Assembly: GCF_002532045.1 (NCBI RefSeq)
Contig: NZ_NWTG01000013.1
Coordinates: forward strand, 1-64,000
Source of the DNA: Bradyrhizobium sp. C9
GTDB lineage: Bacteria; Pseudomonadota; Alphaproteobacteria; Rhizobiales; Xanthobacteraceae
Length of the DNA: 64,000 nt
Direction of reading: 5' to 3'
Shown here: piece after piece, positions 19,701 to 27,520 of the stretch
Layout of the letters: every line of letters starts with the position of its first letter
Numbering within the stretch: position 1 is the stretch's first letter
Made by a program: the position numbers and the translations under genes
Notes under the pieces: generated by a model
What the model was told of the DNA's origin: nothing
Databases searched by the model: none
The model's input: the letters and a program-made list of their open reading frames with translations, nothing else

Positions 19701-20298
19701 AGGTCACCGGATTCATGTCGGTCGAGGTCGCGGTGATGCCCACAGCCGTGCCGGCCACCGCGCCTTCCGCGACCTTGTTGGCCGCCGCATTGCTGTCGAC
19801 GGGGGTGGACGGCGCAACGTCGGTGACCGCGATGGCAAAACTCTGCGCGCTCGTTGCAATGCCGTCGCTCGCTTGAACGGTGATGGTATAGGCGTGGCCG
19901 GGGCTGGTCACGTAATTGATCTTGGTAGGATCGGCGACCGTCACCACGCCGGTGTTCGGATCGATCTTGAACCCGCCACCGGAGCTATCGCCGGTCAACG
20001 AATAGGTGACGGCATGGCCGCTGCTGCTGGTGGCTTGCGCGGTGATGTTGACGAGTGTGTTGGCCGCGGCGCCCTCGATGACCGTGTTGTTTCCCGCATT
20101 GGCGTCGACCGGAGCCGACAGCTGGTCGGTGACCGGGGGCCAGAGCGTGCCGGGAGGGCAGCCGAGGTAGAGATATTGCAGACCATACGTGTCGGCGAAC
20201 GCTTGGGCGGCCGCGTCGAGGACGATATGACCGGTCGAATCAAGCTGAAGTTCGGGGCGCGTTAAACCACCGATTGTATAGGCAGGTATGGTCGTCAT
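13729..20298 (-). CDS. Giant cadherin/Ig-repeat, beta-helix surface protein with C-terminal metzincin motif
   Basis: 2189 residues from the ATG at 20298 (AGGAG 5 bp upstream). No N-terminal Sec signal. Layout: a short unique head with LYLGCPPGTLWPP (about 40-55); two cadherin-like domains (about 65-262) sharing GGGFKIDP and GHAYTIT; six Ig-like repeats (about 262-846); further cadherin-like blocks (about 847-1250) with DNDHTG; a right-handed beta-helix stretch rich in TIxxNxI-type turns (about 1255-1900); and a C-terminal domain with HELGHVLGLPD (H2044) and a downstream SLMY Met-turn. That is HExxHxxGxxD, a metzincin site with Asp as third ligand. The tail is Gln/Thr/Ser-rich and ends in HLQTHHDLVV. 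It is probably a secreted adhesin or matrix protein; type I secretion is plausible, but no RTX nonapeptides or transporter genes are visible. Confidence 0.85.
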   Translation of the reverse strand: MTTIPAYTIGGLTRPELQLDSTGHIVLDAAAQAFADTYGLQYLYLGCPPGTLWPPVTDQLSAPVDANAGNNTVIEGAAANTLVNITAQATSSSGHAVTYSLTGDSSGGGFKIDPNTGVVTVADPTKINYVTSPGHAYTITVQASDGIATSAQSFAIAVTDVAPSTPVDSNAAANKVAEGAVAGTAVGITATSTDMNPVTYSLASDSSGGGFKIDPHTGIVTVADPTKIDYTTAPGHAYTITATASDGTLSSSQSFTIDVTLGAATHFAVSIPANGAAGTPGTVTVTALDALNHVVTNYTGTVHFTSSDGHAALPADVTLTNGTGSFSETLDTAGSQTITATDTVTGITGTSNAEAVTPGAATHFAVSLPANGTAGTPGSFTVTALDAFNNVATGYVGTVHFSSSDGSATLPTDMMLTNGTGTFIETFKTAGSQTVTATDTVSAIAGTSNAETVAGGTATHLVVSIPASGSAGTPGLVTVTAFDAFGNVATGYSGTLHFTSSDGHAVLPADMTLTNGTGSFSETFETVGSQTITATDTVSAITSTSNAETVTPGPVTHFSVSIPASTTAGIAGSGTVTALDAFGNTVTGYTGTVHFTSTDGHAVLPADMTLTNGTATFNETLDTAGSQTITATDTVTSAITGTSNAETVTAAAATHFAVGIPGSGAAGTAGSGTVTALDAFGNVVTGYSGTVHFTSSDGSATLPADMTLTNGTGTFNETFDTSGSQTITATDTVSAITGTSNAENVAPGPATHFAVSIPANGRADIAGSVTVTALDAHGNIATGYTGTVHFTSSDPTAVLPSDTTLTGGVGTFTEKFETAGSQTITATDTVSAGVTGTSNTETVAPPDAPPVVTGGHTLNYIEGQAATAFDPALTVTDADNTTLDHVTVQITGNYFNGQDVLAFANTAHINGAWDALHGELTLTGTAGSTVADFQSALDSITYFNTSNNPSGLARTVTITANDGTLDGPPATDTIDVTPVNNPPVVTIGAITNFSEPPVGTPPANSIPVTIAPNLTITDVDSTNLISATFELTDLKPSDALSIAGHAGTSGDIGNIHFAISSTATTETVTLTGTDTIAHYNAVLDAVQFNNTGEPPDTTARTYTVTAVDDGGTANGGNDTGSASATQTVTAIDDPPTATVPSDSSVGTAFSHTSLAISGLSVADIDSAGRNETATITSNHGALSFDTTGLASFTNNGTHTVTLTGTIAQLNTALATLTYNSDDGFTGSDAVSLNINDNDHTGAGGPLTSGPQTFHVGVVPQVFYIDNSATSSHNLGTQADPYTSIAAFNAANPAGSGDYVVLEPGTGTYSEANGINLADGVNLIGGSHTLTFTNPVTHQLVTANVGSGADPVIHVTGADNGIDLLGTTGHTITGVSIDTSASTGIGISDDGNNVGTVTMSDITVKTASGAGLSFTHGGTITVTGSNNTITSTTGTALDVEHTNIGAGNLTFKSISATGSSGSAGIVLDTTGTAGGLTITGNGTAGSGGTIANETGGDILTGTDAGGQTTSGDGGTGIFLHNTANVSLTDMTLHDFSNFAIYGNGVTNFTLANSAISGTNGTTNAGDREESSIRFDNLLGTASITGSSISGGFTQNVDLYNTSGTLNRLTMDSDTFGLIGSSGNDNVLGQVYNSATANYTVTNSTFSGTRSDFIAFAANNNSSMDAVVRSNTFHNGEAIVPGGGTAVDIRSGSGGNVSAATTTFDISHNILTDGGANAFDTVGIFVAKGQDNGTMSGTIASNDIGPAKVGSNSDGIFVRDAGAGSLTTLIQNNTITGVGDAGIALQNNDGSSTLNATLYGNSVSSPTSNSPFAALDVENGATATDTSTTNVVIGMGAGGTGSKNTLNHSTLYATDVELSNFNASTHLNLSKNGSTSGTAAGVITDDNTSTTGGITVDTTGGNGTTTLVSTLPTLPAVVAPLLAEAGGVQASTPSTGEMHLTQAELNSVVSAAIAEWTSAGANATQLALLHAATFSVADLAGQIVGQEGGLHITIDTDAAGHGWFIDPTPADSFEFTHAVNAAGTDLLTDPSTAAAGHLDLLTTVVHELGHVLGLPDSVSPSDANSLMYIGLVDGERRLVTTSDVAQSNAALQKAMPTQGTATSNQQTATLQTTGTLKVTSGDSFDFSSLTQTQSQTNTNHVDVAANTQTLSDPFSGQSNAATPWWVGHEMTYAAMGGSPAEHLQTHHDLVV
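17765..19515 (-). repeat. Six tandem ~290 bp repeats encoding Ig-like domains
   Basis: Inside the giant gene, six consecutive units of about 97 residues share ATHFAVSIP, a TVTALDAFGN strand, GYTGTVHFTSSDG, LPADMTLTNGTG, SQTITATDTVS and GTSNAE. Identity between units is high at DNA level too (for example GTGAAGTGCACGGTGCC-like stretches recur). Differences concentrate in the SIPANGxAGTPG linker and in a one-residue TS insertion in unit 4. Such arrays can change copy number by recombination. Confidence 0.9.
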
Positions 20299-20356
20299 GA
20301 GCACTCCTGCGATCGGCGTGGAAGCCGATCAATATCTACAATTGTTGGGGACGATG

Positions 20357-20378
20357 ACGTGTGAAGCCGTTCACACGT
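20357..20378. promoter_or_regulatory. Perfect 9-bp inverted repeat matching the CRP consensus
   Basis: Arms ACGTGTGAA (20357-20365) and TTCACACGT (20370-20378) are perfect reverse complements around GCCG. Within them is TGTGA, six bases, TCACA (20360-20375), the exact consensus for CRP-family regulators. It lies 62 bp upstream of the giant gene's ATG, a position suited to control of that gene. The RND operon on the other side is about 680 bp away. Confidence 0.6.
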
Positions 20379-21060
20379 TCAAGTTGATCGCCCGCGACCG
20401 GCGATCGCGCCAGGCCGCCTGCAATTCGAGAAAGCCGCGATCTCCGCGCAGCCGTGGCATCAGCAAGGTCAAATGCGCTTGCCATTTACGTAGTCGCTTT
20501 CACACACTCGCGCCGCGACAAAACACAATGAATGTTCGAGAAAAATGCGGCCGGCCAAGAATATTCATGCTTTGGCAACCATGACCGTATTGGCGATACT
20601 ACCGGGTGTCAATGTGTGTCCGGATGACAACCACACCGTTAACGTCGATTCCGCCGTGCAGCGGGAGGTAGAGTATGGGGGCTTGACTGGCCCTGACGTT
20701 TGTGGGCCCGGGGTTCGTGTGCCAAAAGTAGAATCGGGTGCGGTGTGACGAATCTGTGAAGCTAACTCGCGTTGTGATTGATTCGGAACGATCTGTCTGT
20801 GACCTTGCGCCTTGGATAGGCCAGCCAAACTGCCCCTTTTCGTCGTCACGGTTTCGCGAGCGTGTCGTAAGGCTTTCAGACTACGAAACTATTTGCTTGA
20901 TCCTGCGACCATCTTGAACAGACTGGGTGGCGGCTACATCTGTGACGTCCGCTGCCGCGGCATCGCCGTGGTGCATCCGTGCTGAATCACCGCAAGTTTA
21001 ATTGCGACTTTCGTAGCCCTGCTTTGGTCGGCGTGCTTCGTAGTCTTTGGGGAGAGCGAA
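20379..21060. other. Non-coding divergent region between the giant gene and the RND operon
   Basis: About 680 bp with lower GC than its surroundings and only short, unconvincing open frames. It should hold the RND promoter. GGGGAG just before 21061 is the Shine-Dalgarno of the membrane-fusion gene. No RNA gene or mobile element is recognised. Confidence 0.5.
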
Positions 21061-22335
21061 TTGAGTTCGATTGACAGAATGGAGCGTCCGGCTCCGGTGA
21101 GCGGTGTCGAGCCTCGTTCGCTTCGCCGCCAGGGATTCGTCAGGGCGTGCCGGCGTGGCCTCGCGCCGATCGGGCTATTGGCCGCGCTGGCGCTCGGCGG
21201 CTGCGACGACAAGACTGCGCAATCGCAGGCCGCGCCGCCGGCGCCGCTCGTGACCGTCGCGCAGCCGGTCAAGCGCACCGTCACCGATTGGGACGAATTC
21301 ACCGGCCGCTTCGAGGCGATCGAGGAGGTTCAGGTCCGCGCCCGCGTCGGCGGCTTCGTCAACAGTGTCGAGTTCAAGGATGGTGCGATCGTCCATGCCG
21401 GCGATCTGCTCTACATCATCGATCCGCGGCCGTTCGAGGCGGTCGTGCTGCAGGCCGAAGGTCAGCTCGCTGACGCGCGGGCCAAGGGAGAGCTTGCCAA
21501 GCGCGATCTCGAGCGCGGGCTCAATCTGGTGCAGACCAGCGCGGTCTCGGAGCAGGTCGTCGACCAGCGCCGCCAGGCGTTGCAGGCGGCGCGCGCCGCC
21601 GAGACGCAGGCCGAGGGCACGTTGAAGGCCGCGCAGCTCAACGTCGAATTCAGCCATGTGCTGGCGCCGATCACCGGCCGCGTCAGCCGGCATTTGGTAA
21701 CCCCCGGCAATCTGGTGCAGGGCAGCGAGGGCGGTGCGACGCTGCTGACCTCGATCGTGTCGCTCGATCCGATCTACATCTATTTCGACGTCGACGAGGC
21801 GACCTATCAACGTAACAGCAAGCTGTGGTTCGAAGGCCGGCGGCCGAGTTCGCGCGACACGGCGAACCCTGTGCAGGTGGCGCTGACCGGCGAGACCAAG
21901 CCCTCGCATGAGGGCAAGATGGACTTCATCGACAACCGCCTCGACGTCTCGACCGCAACGCTGCGCAGCCGCGCGGTGATCCCGAACAAGGACCTCTCGA
22001 TCCTGCCCGGCCAGTTCGGCCGCGTCCGTCTGATCGGCTCCTCGCCCTATGAGGCGCTGCTGATCCCGGATACCGCCATCGCCACCGACCAGTCGCGCAA
22101 GATCGTGTTCGTGGTCAAGGACGACAACACGGTGGAAGCACGAGCGGTCACGCTCGGACCGCTGGATGAGGGCCTGCGCGTGATCCGCGAAGGCCTCAAG
22201 CCGGAGGACCATGTGATCGTCGACGGGCTGCAACGTGCCCGCGTCGGCGCCAAGGTGACGCCGAAAATGGCCCAGGCCCCGGCGGGCGACAAAGCCCCGG
22301 CGGGCGACAAGCCGGCGGCAGGTGCCAAGCCATGA
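21061..22335 (+). CDS. RND efflux periplasmic adaptor (membrane fusion) lipoprotein
   Basis: 424 residues. The N-terminal signal ends in a lipobox, LALGGC with Cys48, so it is a lipoprotein anchored in the inner membrane. The biotinyl-lipoyl-like half motifs (VQVRARVGGFVNSVEFKDGA and FSHVLAPITGRVSRHLV) flank a coiled-coil hairpin (about 125-180), followed by the beta-barrel domain (about 210-300). The C-terminal tail has the repeated APAGDK. The TTG at 21061 has GGGGAG upstream; an in-frame ATG six codons later is the alternative. It overlaps the pump gene by 4 bp. It bridges the RND pump to an outer-membrane channel not encoded here. Confidence 0.93.
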   Translation: MSSIDRMERPAPVSGVEPRSLRRQGFVRACRRGLAPIGLLAALALGGCDDKTAQSQAAPPAPLVTVAQPVKRTVTDWDEFTGRFEAIEEVQVRARVGGFVNSVEFKDGAIVHAGDLLYIIDPRPFEAVVLQAEGQLADARAKGELAKRDLERGLNLVQTSAVSEQVVDQRRQALQAARAAETQAEGTLKAAQLNVEFSHVLAPITGRVSRHLVTPGNLVQGSEGGATLLTSIVSLDPIYIYFDVDEATYQRNSKLWFEGRRPSSRDTANPVQVALTGETKPSHEGKMDFIDNRLDVSTATLRSRAVIPNKDLSILPGQFGRVRLIGSSPYEALLIPDTAIATDQSRKIVFVVKDDNTVEARAVTLGPLDEGLRVIREGLKPEDHVIVDGLQRARVGAKVTPKMAQAPAGDKAPAGDKPAAGAKP

Positions 22336-25300
22336 ATCTCGGCAGGCTCTCCATCAACCAGCCCATCCTCGCGATGGTGCTGTCGATCGTGCTGCTGATC
22401 GTCGGCGCGATCGCCTATCCGACGCTGCCGGTCTCGGAATATCCGCAGGTCGTGCCGCCGACCGTCACCGTCACGACGCAGTATCCGGGCGCCTCGGCGC
22501 AGACCGTGTCCGACACGGTCGCGGCTCCGATCGAGCAAGAGATCAACGGCGTCGAGGACATGCTGTATCTCTACAGCCAGGCGACCTCGAACGGCCAGCT
22601 CACCATCACCGCGACCTTCAAGCTCGGCACCGATCTCGACAAGGCCCAGGTGCTGGTGCAGAACCGCGTCGCGATCGCGCAGCCGCGGCTGCCTGAAGAA
22701 GTCCAGCGCAACGGCGTCGTCACCCGCAAGAACTCGCCCGACATCCTGATGGTCGTGTTCATGCTGTCGCCCGACGACACGTTCGACCAGCTCTACATCT
22801 CCAACTACGCGCTGCTGCAGGTCCGTGACCAGCTGTTGCGGCTCGACGGCGTCGGCGACATCCAGATGTTCGGCGCGCGCGACTACTCGATGCGGCTGTG
22901 GCTCGATCCCGACCGGATCGCCAATCTCGGCCTGACCTCGGCCGAGGTGCTGGCGGCAATTCGGGCGCAGAACCTGCAGATCGCGGGCGGCCAGATCGCC
23001 GAGCCGCCGATCGCCGATCGCGCATTCCAGCCGAACCTCGTGTTCACCGGCCGCCTCAAGGACATCAGGCAGTTCGAGGATATCGTGGTGAAGGCCGGCT
23101 CCGATGGCCGTACCGTGCGGCTGCGCGACGTCGCGCGCGTCGAGCTCGGTGCGCTGTCCTACGCCACCAACAGCTTCCTGCTGCGCAAATCGGCGGTCGC
23201 CCTGCTGGTGACGCAGCGCCCCGGATCGAACGCGCTCGCCACCGCCAAGAGCATCTCCGACACGATGGAGCACATGAAGGCGGGTTTCCCGAAGGGGCTC
23301 GACTACAACATCGGTTACAATCCGACCGAATTCATCGCCCAATCGGTCCATGAGCTGATCAAGACGATCTACGAGGCGATGGCGCTCGTCGTCATCGTGG
23401 TGCTGGTGTTCCTGCAGGGCTGGCGGCCTGCGATCATCCCGATCATCGCGATCCCGGTGTCGCTGGTCGGCACCTTCGCGGTGATGGCCGCGCTCGGCTT
23501 CTCGATCAACAATCTGACCTTGTTCGGCCTGGTCCTCGCGGTCGGCATCGTGGTCGATGACGCCATCGTGGTGGTCGAGAATGTCGAACGGCATCTCGAG
23601 CACGGCATGTCCAGGCGCGAGGCTGCGCTCAAGACCATGGAGGAGGTCGGCGGCGCGTTGGTCTCGATCGCGCTGGTGTTGTGTGCGGTGTTCGTGCCGA
23701 CCGCCTTCCTCGGCGGCATCTCCGGGCAGTTCTTCCAGCAATTCGCCGTGACCATCGCGGTCGCGACCGCGATCTCCTGCTTCTGCTCGCTGACGCTGTC
23801 GCCGGCGCTGGCATCGCAGATTCTGGTCCCGCACGAGGAGAAGCGGCCGCCGGCGCGCTGGAACATCATCGCCCGCGGCTGGGACAGCTTCACCGCGCTG
23901 TTCAACCGCGTGTTCGACCGGCTGGCGCATGGTTATGCTGGTGTCGCCGACTTCGTGATCCGGCACACGGTGGTGATGGTCGCGATCTACCTCGTCTTGA
24001 TCGGCAGCGCCGGCTGGCTGCTCGCGACCACCTCGCAGGGCTTCATCCCGGCGCAGGACCGCGGTTACGTCATCATCTCGGCGCAGCTGCCGGGCGCCGC
24101 GTCGCTGGCGCGGACCACGGCGGTGGTGCGCGAGATCGAGCGGATCGCGCTGGATACGCCGGGCATCGTTCGCGTTGCGGCCTTCGCCGGCTTCTCCGGC
24201 GCGACGCGCACGCAGGCGGGCAATGCCGCGGCGCTGTTCCCGGTGTTCGACGAGCCGGAGGCACGCCTGAAGAAGGGACTGACGGCGACCGCGATCACCG
24301 CCGAGCTGCGCAAGCGTCTGTCGGTGATCCAGGGCGCCTTCATCATCGTCATTCCGCCGCCGGCCGTGCCCGGTATCGGCACCGGCGGTGGTTTCACCAT
24401 CCGCGTCCAGGATCGACAAGGACGCGGGCCCGAACTGCTGGCGTCCGCGACCGACGAGCTGGTGCAGGCCGCGCGCAAATCGCCGAGCCTGACCTCGGTG
24501 TTCTCGCCGTACTCCGCGAACACGCCGCAATTGTTCGTCGATATCGATCGCGTCAAGGCGCAGAAGCTCGGCGTTCCCATTGCCAACATCACCGACACGA
24601 TCGAGACCTATTTCGGCTCGACCTATGTCAACGACTTCAACCTGTTCGGCCGCACCTACCACGTCACCGCGCAGGCCGATCTGCCGTTTCGCAAGGAGAC
24701 CACCGATCTTTCGCGGCTGCGTACCCGCAACGCCAATGGCGACATGGTGATGCTCGGCAGCGTCGTGGACTTCAAGGACATCTCGGGCCCCGACCGTGTC
24801 GCGCGCTACAATCTCTACTCGGCGTCCGAACTGCAGGGTGAACCGGCGCCGGGAGTCAGCTCGACGACGGCGCTCAACACCATCAAGAAGATCGCCGACG
24901 AAACCCTGCCGAGCGGCTTCTCGTTCGAATGGACCGATTTGTCCTACCAGCAGGTCAACGGCGCCAATGCCGGCCTCTACGTGTTCCCGATCTGCGTGCT
25001 GTTCGTCTATCTGGTGCTGGCCGCGCAATATGGCAGCTGGACATTGCCGTTCGCGGTGATCCTGATCGTGCCGATGTGCCTGTTCGCGGCCACCATCGGC
25101 GTGCGCATCATGGGCCAGGACGTCAACATCCTGACCCAGATCGGCTTCGTGGTGCTGGTGGGCCTCGCCGCCAAGAACGCGATCCTGATCGTCGAGTTCG
25201 CGCGCGATATCGAGCTCGAGGGCCGGCCACGGCTGGAGGCGGTCATCGAGGCCTGTCGGCTGCGCCTGCGGCCGATCCTGATGACGTCGTTCGCCTTCAT

Positions 25301-25505
25301 CCTCGGCGTGCTGCCGCTGGTGCTGTCGACCGGCTCGGGCTCCGAGATGCGGCAGGCGGTCGGCGTCGCCGTGTTCTTCGGCATGCTCGGCGTCACCCTG
25401 TTCGGCCTCGTCTTCACGCCGATCTTCTACATGGTGGTGCGCAACCTCGCGGAAGGAAAGAACGAGGGCAAGCCGAAGGAGCCAGCGGCGACTGCTGCGG
25501 GGTGA
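22332..25505 (+). CDS. RND multidrug efflux inner-membrane pump, AcrB/MexB (HAE1) type
   Basis: 1057 residues, standard for HAE1 pumps. It starts with the usual MNLGRLSINQPILAMVLSI helix. The proton relay is intact: two Asp in VGIVVDDAIVVVENVERH (TM4) and the Lys in LAAKNAILIVEF (TM10). The large periplasmic porter/docking loops fall in two halves of about 300 residues. It exports drugs, solvents or other amphiphiles in exchange for protons. The ATGA overlap with the adaptor gene shows coupling. A TolC-type partner must come from elsewhere. No local regulator (TetR) is seen. Confidence 0.95.
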   Translation: MNLGRLSINQPILAMVLSIVLLIVGAIAYPTLPVSEYPQVVPPTVTVTTQYPGASAQTVSDTVAAPIEQEINGVEDMLYLYSQATSNGQLTITATFKLGTDLDKAQVLVQNRVAIAQPRLPEEVQRNGVVTRKNSPDILMVVFMLSPDDTFDQLYISNYALLQVRDQLLRLDGVGDIQMFGARDYSMRLWLDPDRIANLGLTSAEVLAAIRAQNLQIAGGQIAEPPIADRAFQPNLVFTGRLKDIRQFEDIVVKAGSDGRTVRLRDVARVELGALSYATNSFLLRKSAVALLVTQRPGSNALATAKSISDTMEHMKAGFPKGLDYNIGYNPTEFIAQSVHELIKTIYEAMALVVIVVLVFLQGWRPAIIPIIAIPVSLVGTFAVMAALGFSINNLTLFGLVLAVGIVVDDAIVVVENVERHLEHGMSRREAALKTMEEVGGALVSIALVLCAVFVPTAFLGGISGQFFQQFAVTIAVATAISCFCSLTLSPALASQILVPHEEKRPPARWNIIARGWDSFTALFNRVFDRLAHGYAGVADFVIRHTVVMVAIYLVLIGSAGWLLATTSQGFIPAQDRGYVIISAQLPGAASLARTTAVVREIERIALDTPGIVRVAAFAGFSGATRTQAGNAAALFPVFDEPEARLKKGLTATAITAELRKRLSVIQGAFIIVIPPPAVPGIGTGGGFTIRVQDRQGRGPELLASATDELVQAARKSPSLTSVFSPYSANTPQLFVDIDRVKAQKLGVPIANITDTIETYFGSTYVNDFNLFGRTYHVTAQADLPFRKETTDLSRLRTRNANGDMVMLGSVVDFKDISGPDRVARYNLYSASELQGEPAPGVSSTTALNTIKKIADETLPSGFSFEWTDLSYQQVNGANAGLYVFPICVLFVYLVLAAQYGSWTLPFAVILIVPMCLFAATIGVRIMGQDVNILTQIGFVVLVGLAAKNAILIVEFARDIELEGRPRLEAVIEACRLRLRPILMTSFAFILGVLPLVLSTGSGSEMRQAVGVAVFFGMLGVTLFGLVFTPIFYMVVRNLAEGKNEGKPKEPAATAAG

Positions 25506-25525
25506 GCATTGTGCTCTCCACCCGT

Positions 25526-25560
25526 CATTCCGGGGCTCGCGCTGCGCGCGCCCCGGAATG
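25526..25560. repeat. Palindromic hairpin, family C
   Basis: Arms CATTCCGGGGC (25526-25536) and GCCCCGGAATG (25550-25560) are perfect reverse complements around a GC-rich loop. It lies 20 bp after the RND pump stop, so it may serve as terminator. No T-run follows, and it looks like another dispersed palindrome class. Only one copy is present in this window. Confidence 0.7.
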
Positions 25561-25671
25561 GCGCCGCAGGCCCATACTAACGGCTGAGCGGAAACAGATG
25601 GGCAGGCACGGGGTTATAAAATAATGTCGCGCCGATTTTTCCTGATGAGAGACTGCTGGGAGAACATAACA

Positions 25672-26862
25672 ATGAAGTCGGGATTTTTGGCTGCGGTTGC
25701 GGCATGCAGCCTGATGCTGGCGGCGCCGGCGATGGCACAGGGCGTCAAGATCGGCATCCTGAACGACCAGTCGGGCGTCTACGCCGATTACGGCGGAAAA
25801 TATTCGGTCGAAGCCGCCAGGATGGCGATCGAGGATTTCGGCGGCGAAGTGCTCGGCCAGAAGATCGAGATGGTCACCGCCGATCACCAGAACAAGCCGG
25901 ACCTTGCGACTTCGATCGCGCGGCGCTGGTATGACGCCGATGGCGTCGACATGATCACCGAGCTGACGACCTCGTCGGTGGCGCTTGCGGTGCAGGAGCT
26001 CTCGAAGGAAAAGAAGAAGATCGACATCGTGGTCGGCGCCGCGACGTCGGCGATCACAGGCGCGTCCTGCACGCCCTACGGCTTCCACTGGGCGTTCGAC
26101 ACCCACGCGCTGGCGGTCGGCACCGGCGGCGCGCTGGTGAAGGCCGGTGGCGACAGCTGGTTCTTCCTCACCGCCGACTATGCGTTCGGCTATGCGCTGG
26201 AAAAGGACACCAGCGAGATCGTTACCGCGGCGGGCGGCAAGGTGCTGGGTTCGGTGCGGGTGCCGCTGAATTCGTCGGACTTCTCCTCGTTCCTGCTGCA
26301 GGCGCAAAGCTCGAAGGCGAAGGTTATCGGCCTCGCCAATGCCGGCCAGGACACCACCAACTCGATCAAGCAGGCCGCCGAGTTCGGCATCGTCAGGGGC
26401 GGCCAGAAGCTCGCCGGCCTCCTGATGACGCTCGCCGAGGTCAACGGTCTCGGCCTCGAGGCTGCTCAAGGCCTGGTGCTGACCGAAGGCTTCTACTGGG
26501 ATCATGACGACAAGGCCCGCGCCTTCTCCGAGCGCTTCTTCAAGCGGACGGGGCGGATGCCGAGCATGATCCACGCCGGCACCTATTCGGCGACGCTGAG
26601 CTATCTGAAGGCGGTGAAGGCCGCCGGCACCAAGGACTCCGATGCGGTCGCCAAGAAGCTGAAGGAGCTGCCGGTCGACGACGCCTTCGCACAGGGCAAG
26701 GTGCAGGAGAACGGCCGCATGGTGCACGACATGTATCTGTTCGAGGTCAAGAAGCCCTCGGAATCGAAGAAGCCGTGGGACTATTACAAACAGCTCGCCG
26801 TGGTGCCGGGCGATCAGGCCTTCCCGCGCGCCAAGGACAGCGGCTGCCCGCTGACCAAGTGA
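25672..26862 (+). CDS. Periplasmic substrate-binding protein, branched-chain amino acid (Peripla_BP_6) type
   Basis: 396 residues with a clean Sec signal (MKSGFLAAVAACSLMLAAPA, then MAQG). The mature protein opens with VKIGILNDQSGVYADYGGK, the standard LivJ/urea-type start, and contains the two-lobe fold with SAITGASCTPYGFHW and YAFGYALEKD segments. The ATG at 25672 has GGGAGAA upstream. No permease or ATPase genes adjoin it, so it is an orphan. In Bradyrhizobium many such proteins bind aromatic acids or amino acids; the ligand is not predictable here. Confidence 0.9.
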   Translation: MKSGFLAAVAACSLMLAAPAMAQGVKIGILNDQSGVYADYGGKYSVEAARMAIEDFGGEVLGQKIEMVTADHQNKPDLATSIARRWYDADGVDMITELTTSSVALAVQELSKEKKKIDIVVGAATSAITGASCTPYGFHWAFDTHALAVGTGGALVKAGGDSWFFLTADYAFGYALEKDTSEIVTAAGGKVLGSVRVPLNSSDFSSFLLQAQSSKAKVIGLANAGQDTTNSIKQAAEFGIVRGGQKLAGLLMTLAEVNGLGLEAAQGLVLTEGFYWDHDDKARAFSERFFKRTGRMPSMIHAGTYSATLSYLKAVKAAGTKDSDAVAKKLKELPVDDAFAQGKVQENGRMVHDMYLFEVKKPSESKKPWDYYKQLAVVPGDQAFPRAKDSGCPLTK

Positions 26863-26888
26863 CGTGGAGCTGAGGCAACAATATCGGT

Positions 26889-27013
26889 GTCGTCCCGGCG
26901 AAGGCCGGGACCCAACCACTGATGTCGGTTGCTCTGCTGCGCTGCGGCCCCAGCCTTCGCAAAACTGGTTGCTGTGGTTATGGGTCCCGGCCTTCGCCGG
27001 GACGACGGTGAGT
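26889..27013. repeat. Family A facing repeat pair (A3)
   Basis: Left unit 26889-26914 (GTCCCGGC/GCCGGGAC then CCAACC) and right unit 26979-27010 (GGTTATGG then GTCCCGGC/GCCGGGAC) face each other. The pair fills the gap between the convergent binding-protein and MAPEG genes, where a bidirectional terminator role is plausible. Confidence 0.85.
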
Positions 27014-27024
27014 GTGTGGCGCCC

Positions 27025-27414
27025 TCAATGCACCAGCCGCCACACGCCGCCGCCGAGTGCGCCGACCCACAGGATGATGCACGCCACGGCCTGAATCGCA
27101 AAACCGCGGCTGCGCTTCGCCACCGCTTCGCGATAGCCGATGAAGTAGACGATGCGGCCGATCACCCAGAGCGCGCCCACGGCTGCGGCCGCGGCATCGC
27201 CGATATAGATCGCGAACAGCCACAGCGACGGCAGGAAGATCGGCATCCATTCCAGCGTGTTCATCTGGATGCGGAAGACACGCTCGAAATCCGGATGGCC
27301 CGAGATCGCCGGCAGCTTGACGCCATAGGCGGCACGGGCGCGCGCGACCTGTGTCGAGGTGAAGAAGTAGAACGCGACCGCAAGGCAGGTCACGATGGCC
27401 GTGTAATGGTACAT
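27025..27414 (-). CDS. MAPEG-family membrane protein
   Basis: 129 residues with four hydrophobic segments (about TAIVTCLAVAFYFFTS, WMPIFLPSLWLFAIYI, AAVGALWVIGRIVYFIGY and FAIQAVACIILWVGALGG). The FERVFRIQMNTLEWMPIFLP stretch contains the R-x-x-x-N-x-x-E signature of MAPEG, the family of microsomal-type glutathione transferases. I prefer the ATG at 27414, with an AGAGGA upstream; starts at 27438 or 27453 lack one. Bacterial members are probably glutathione-dependent detoxification enzymes. Confidence 0.85.
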   Translation of the reverse strand: MYHYTAIVTCLAVAFYFFTSTQVARARAAYGVKLPAISGHPDFERVFRIQMNTLEWMPIFLPSLWLFAIYIGDAAAAAVGALWVIGRIVYFIGYREAVAKRSRGFAIQAVACIILWVGALGGGVWRLVH

Positions 27415-27520
27415 GTCAGGCGTGTCCTCTGGTTTCATTGGCCCCGATGTCATGACGGGGCGGCAGCGACCGGTGTGACTGGCTAACCGATTTTGGGCGC
27501 GCCGATCTTCTGTCGGCGTT

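Noticed and set aside
20565..20849. Small genes in the divergent region upstream of the RND operon
   Set aside because: No ribosome-binding sites, atypical codon use and no recognisable features on either strand.
22047..25028. A 993-codon open frame antisense to the RND pump
   Set aside because: Arg/Asp/His-rich shadow caused by high-GC codon bias; no domain, while the plus-strand pump has all family motifs.
21061..25505. Type I secretion machinery for the giant protein
   Set aside because: The adaptor is a lipobox-bearing RND type and the pump is AcrB-like; there is no HlyB-type ATPase.
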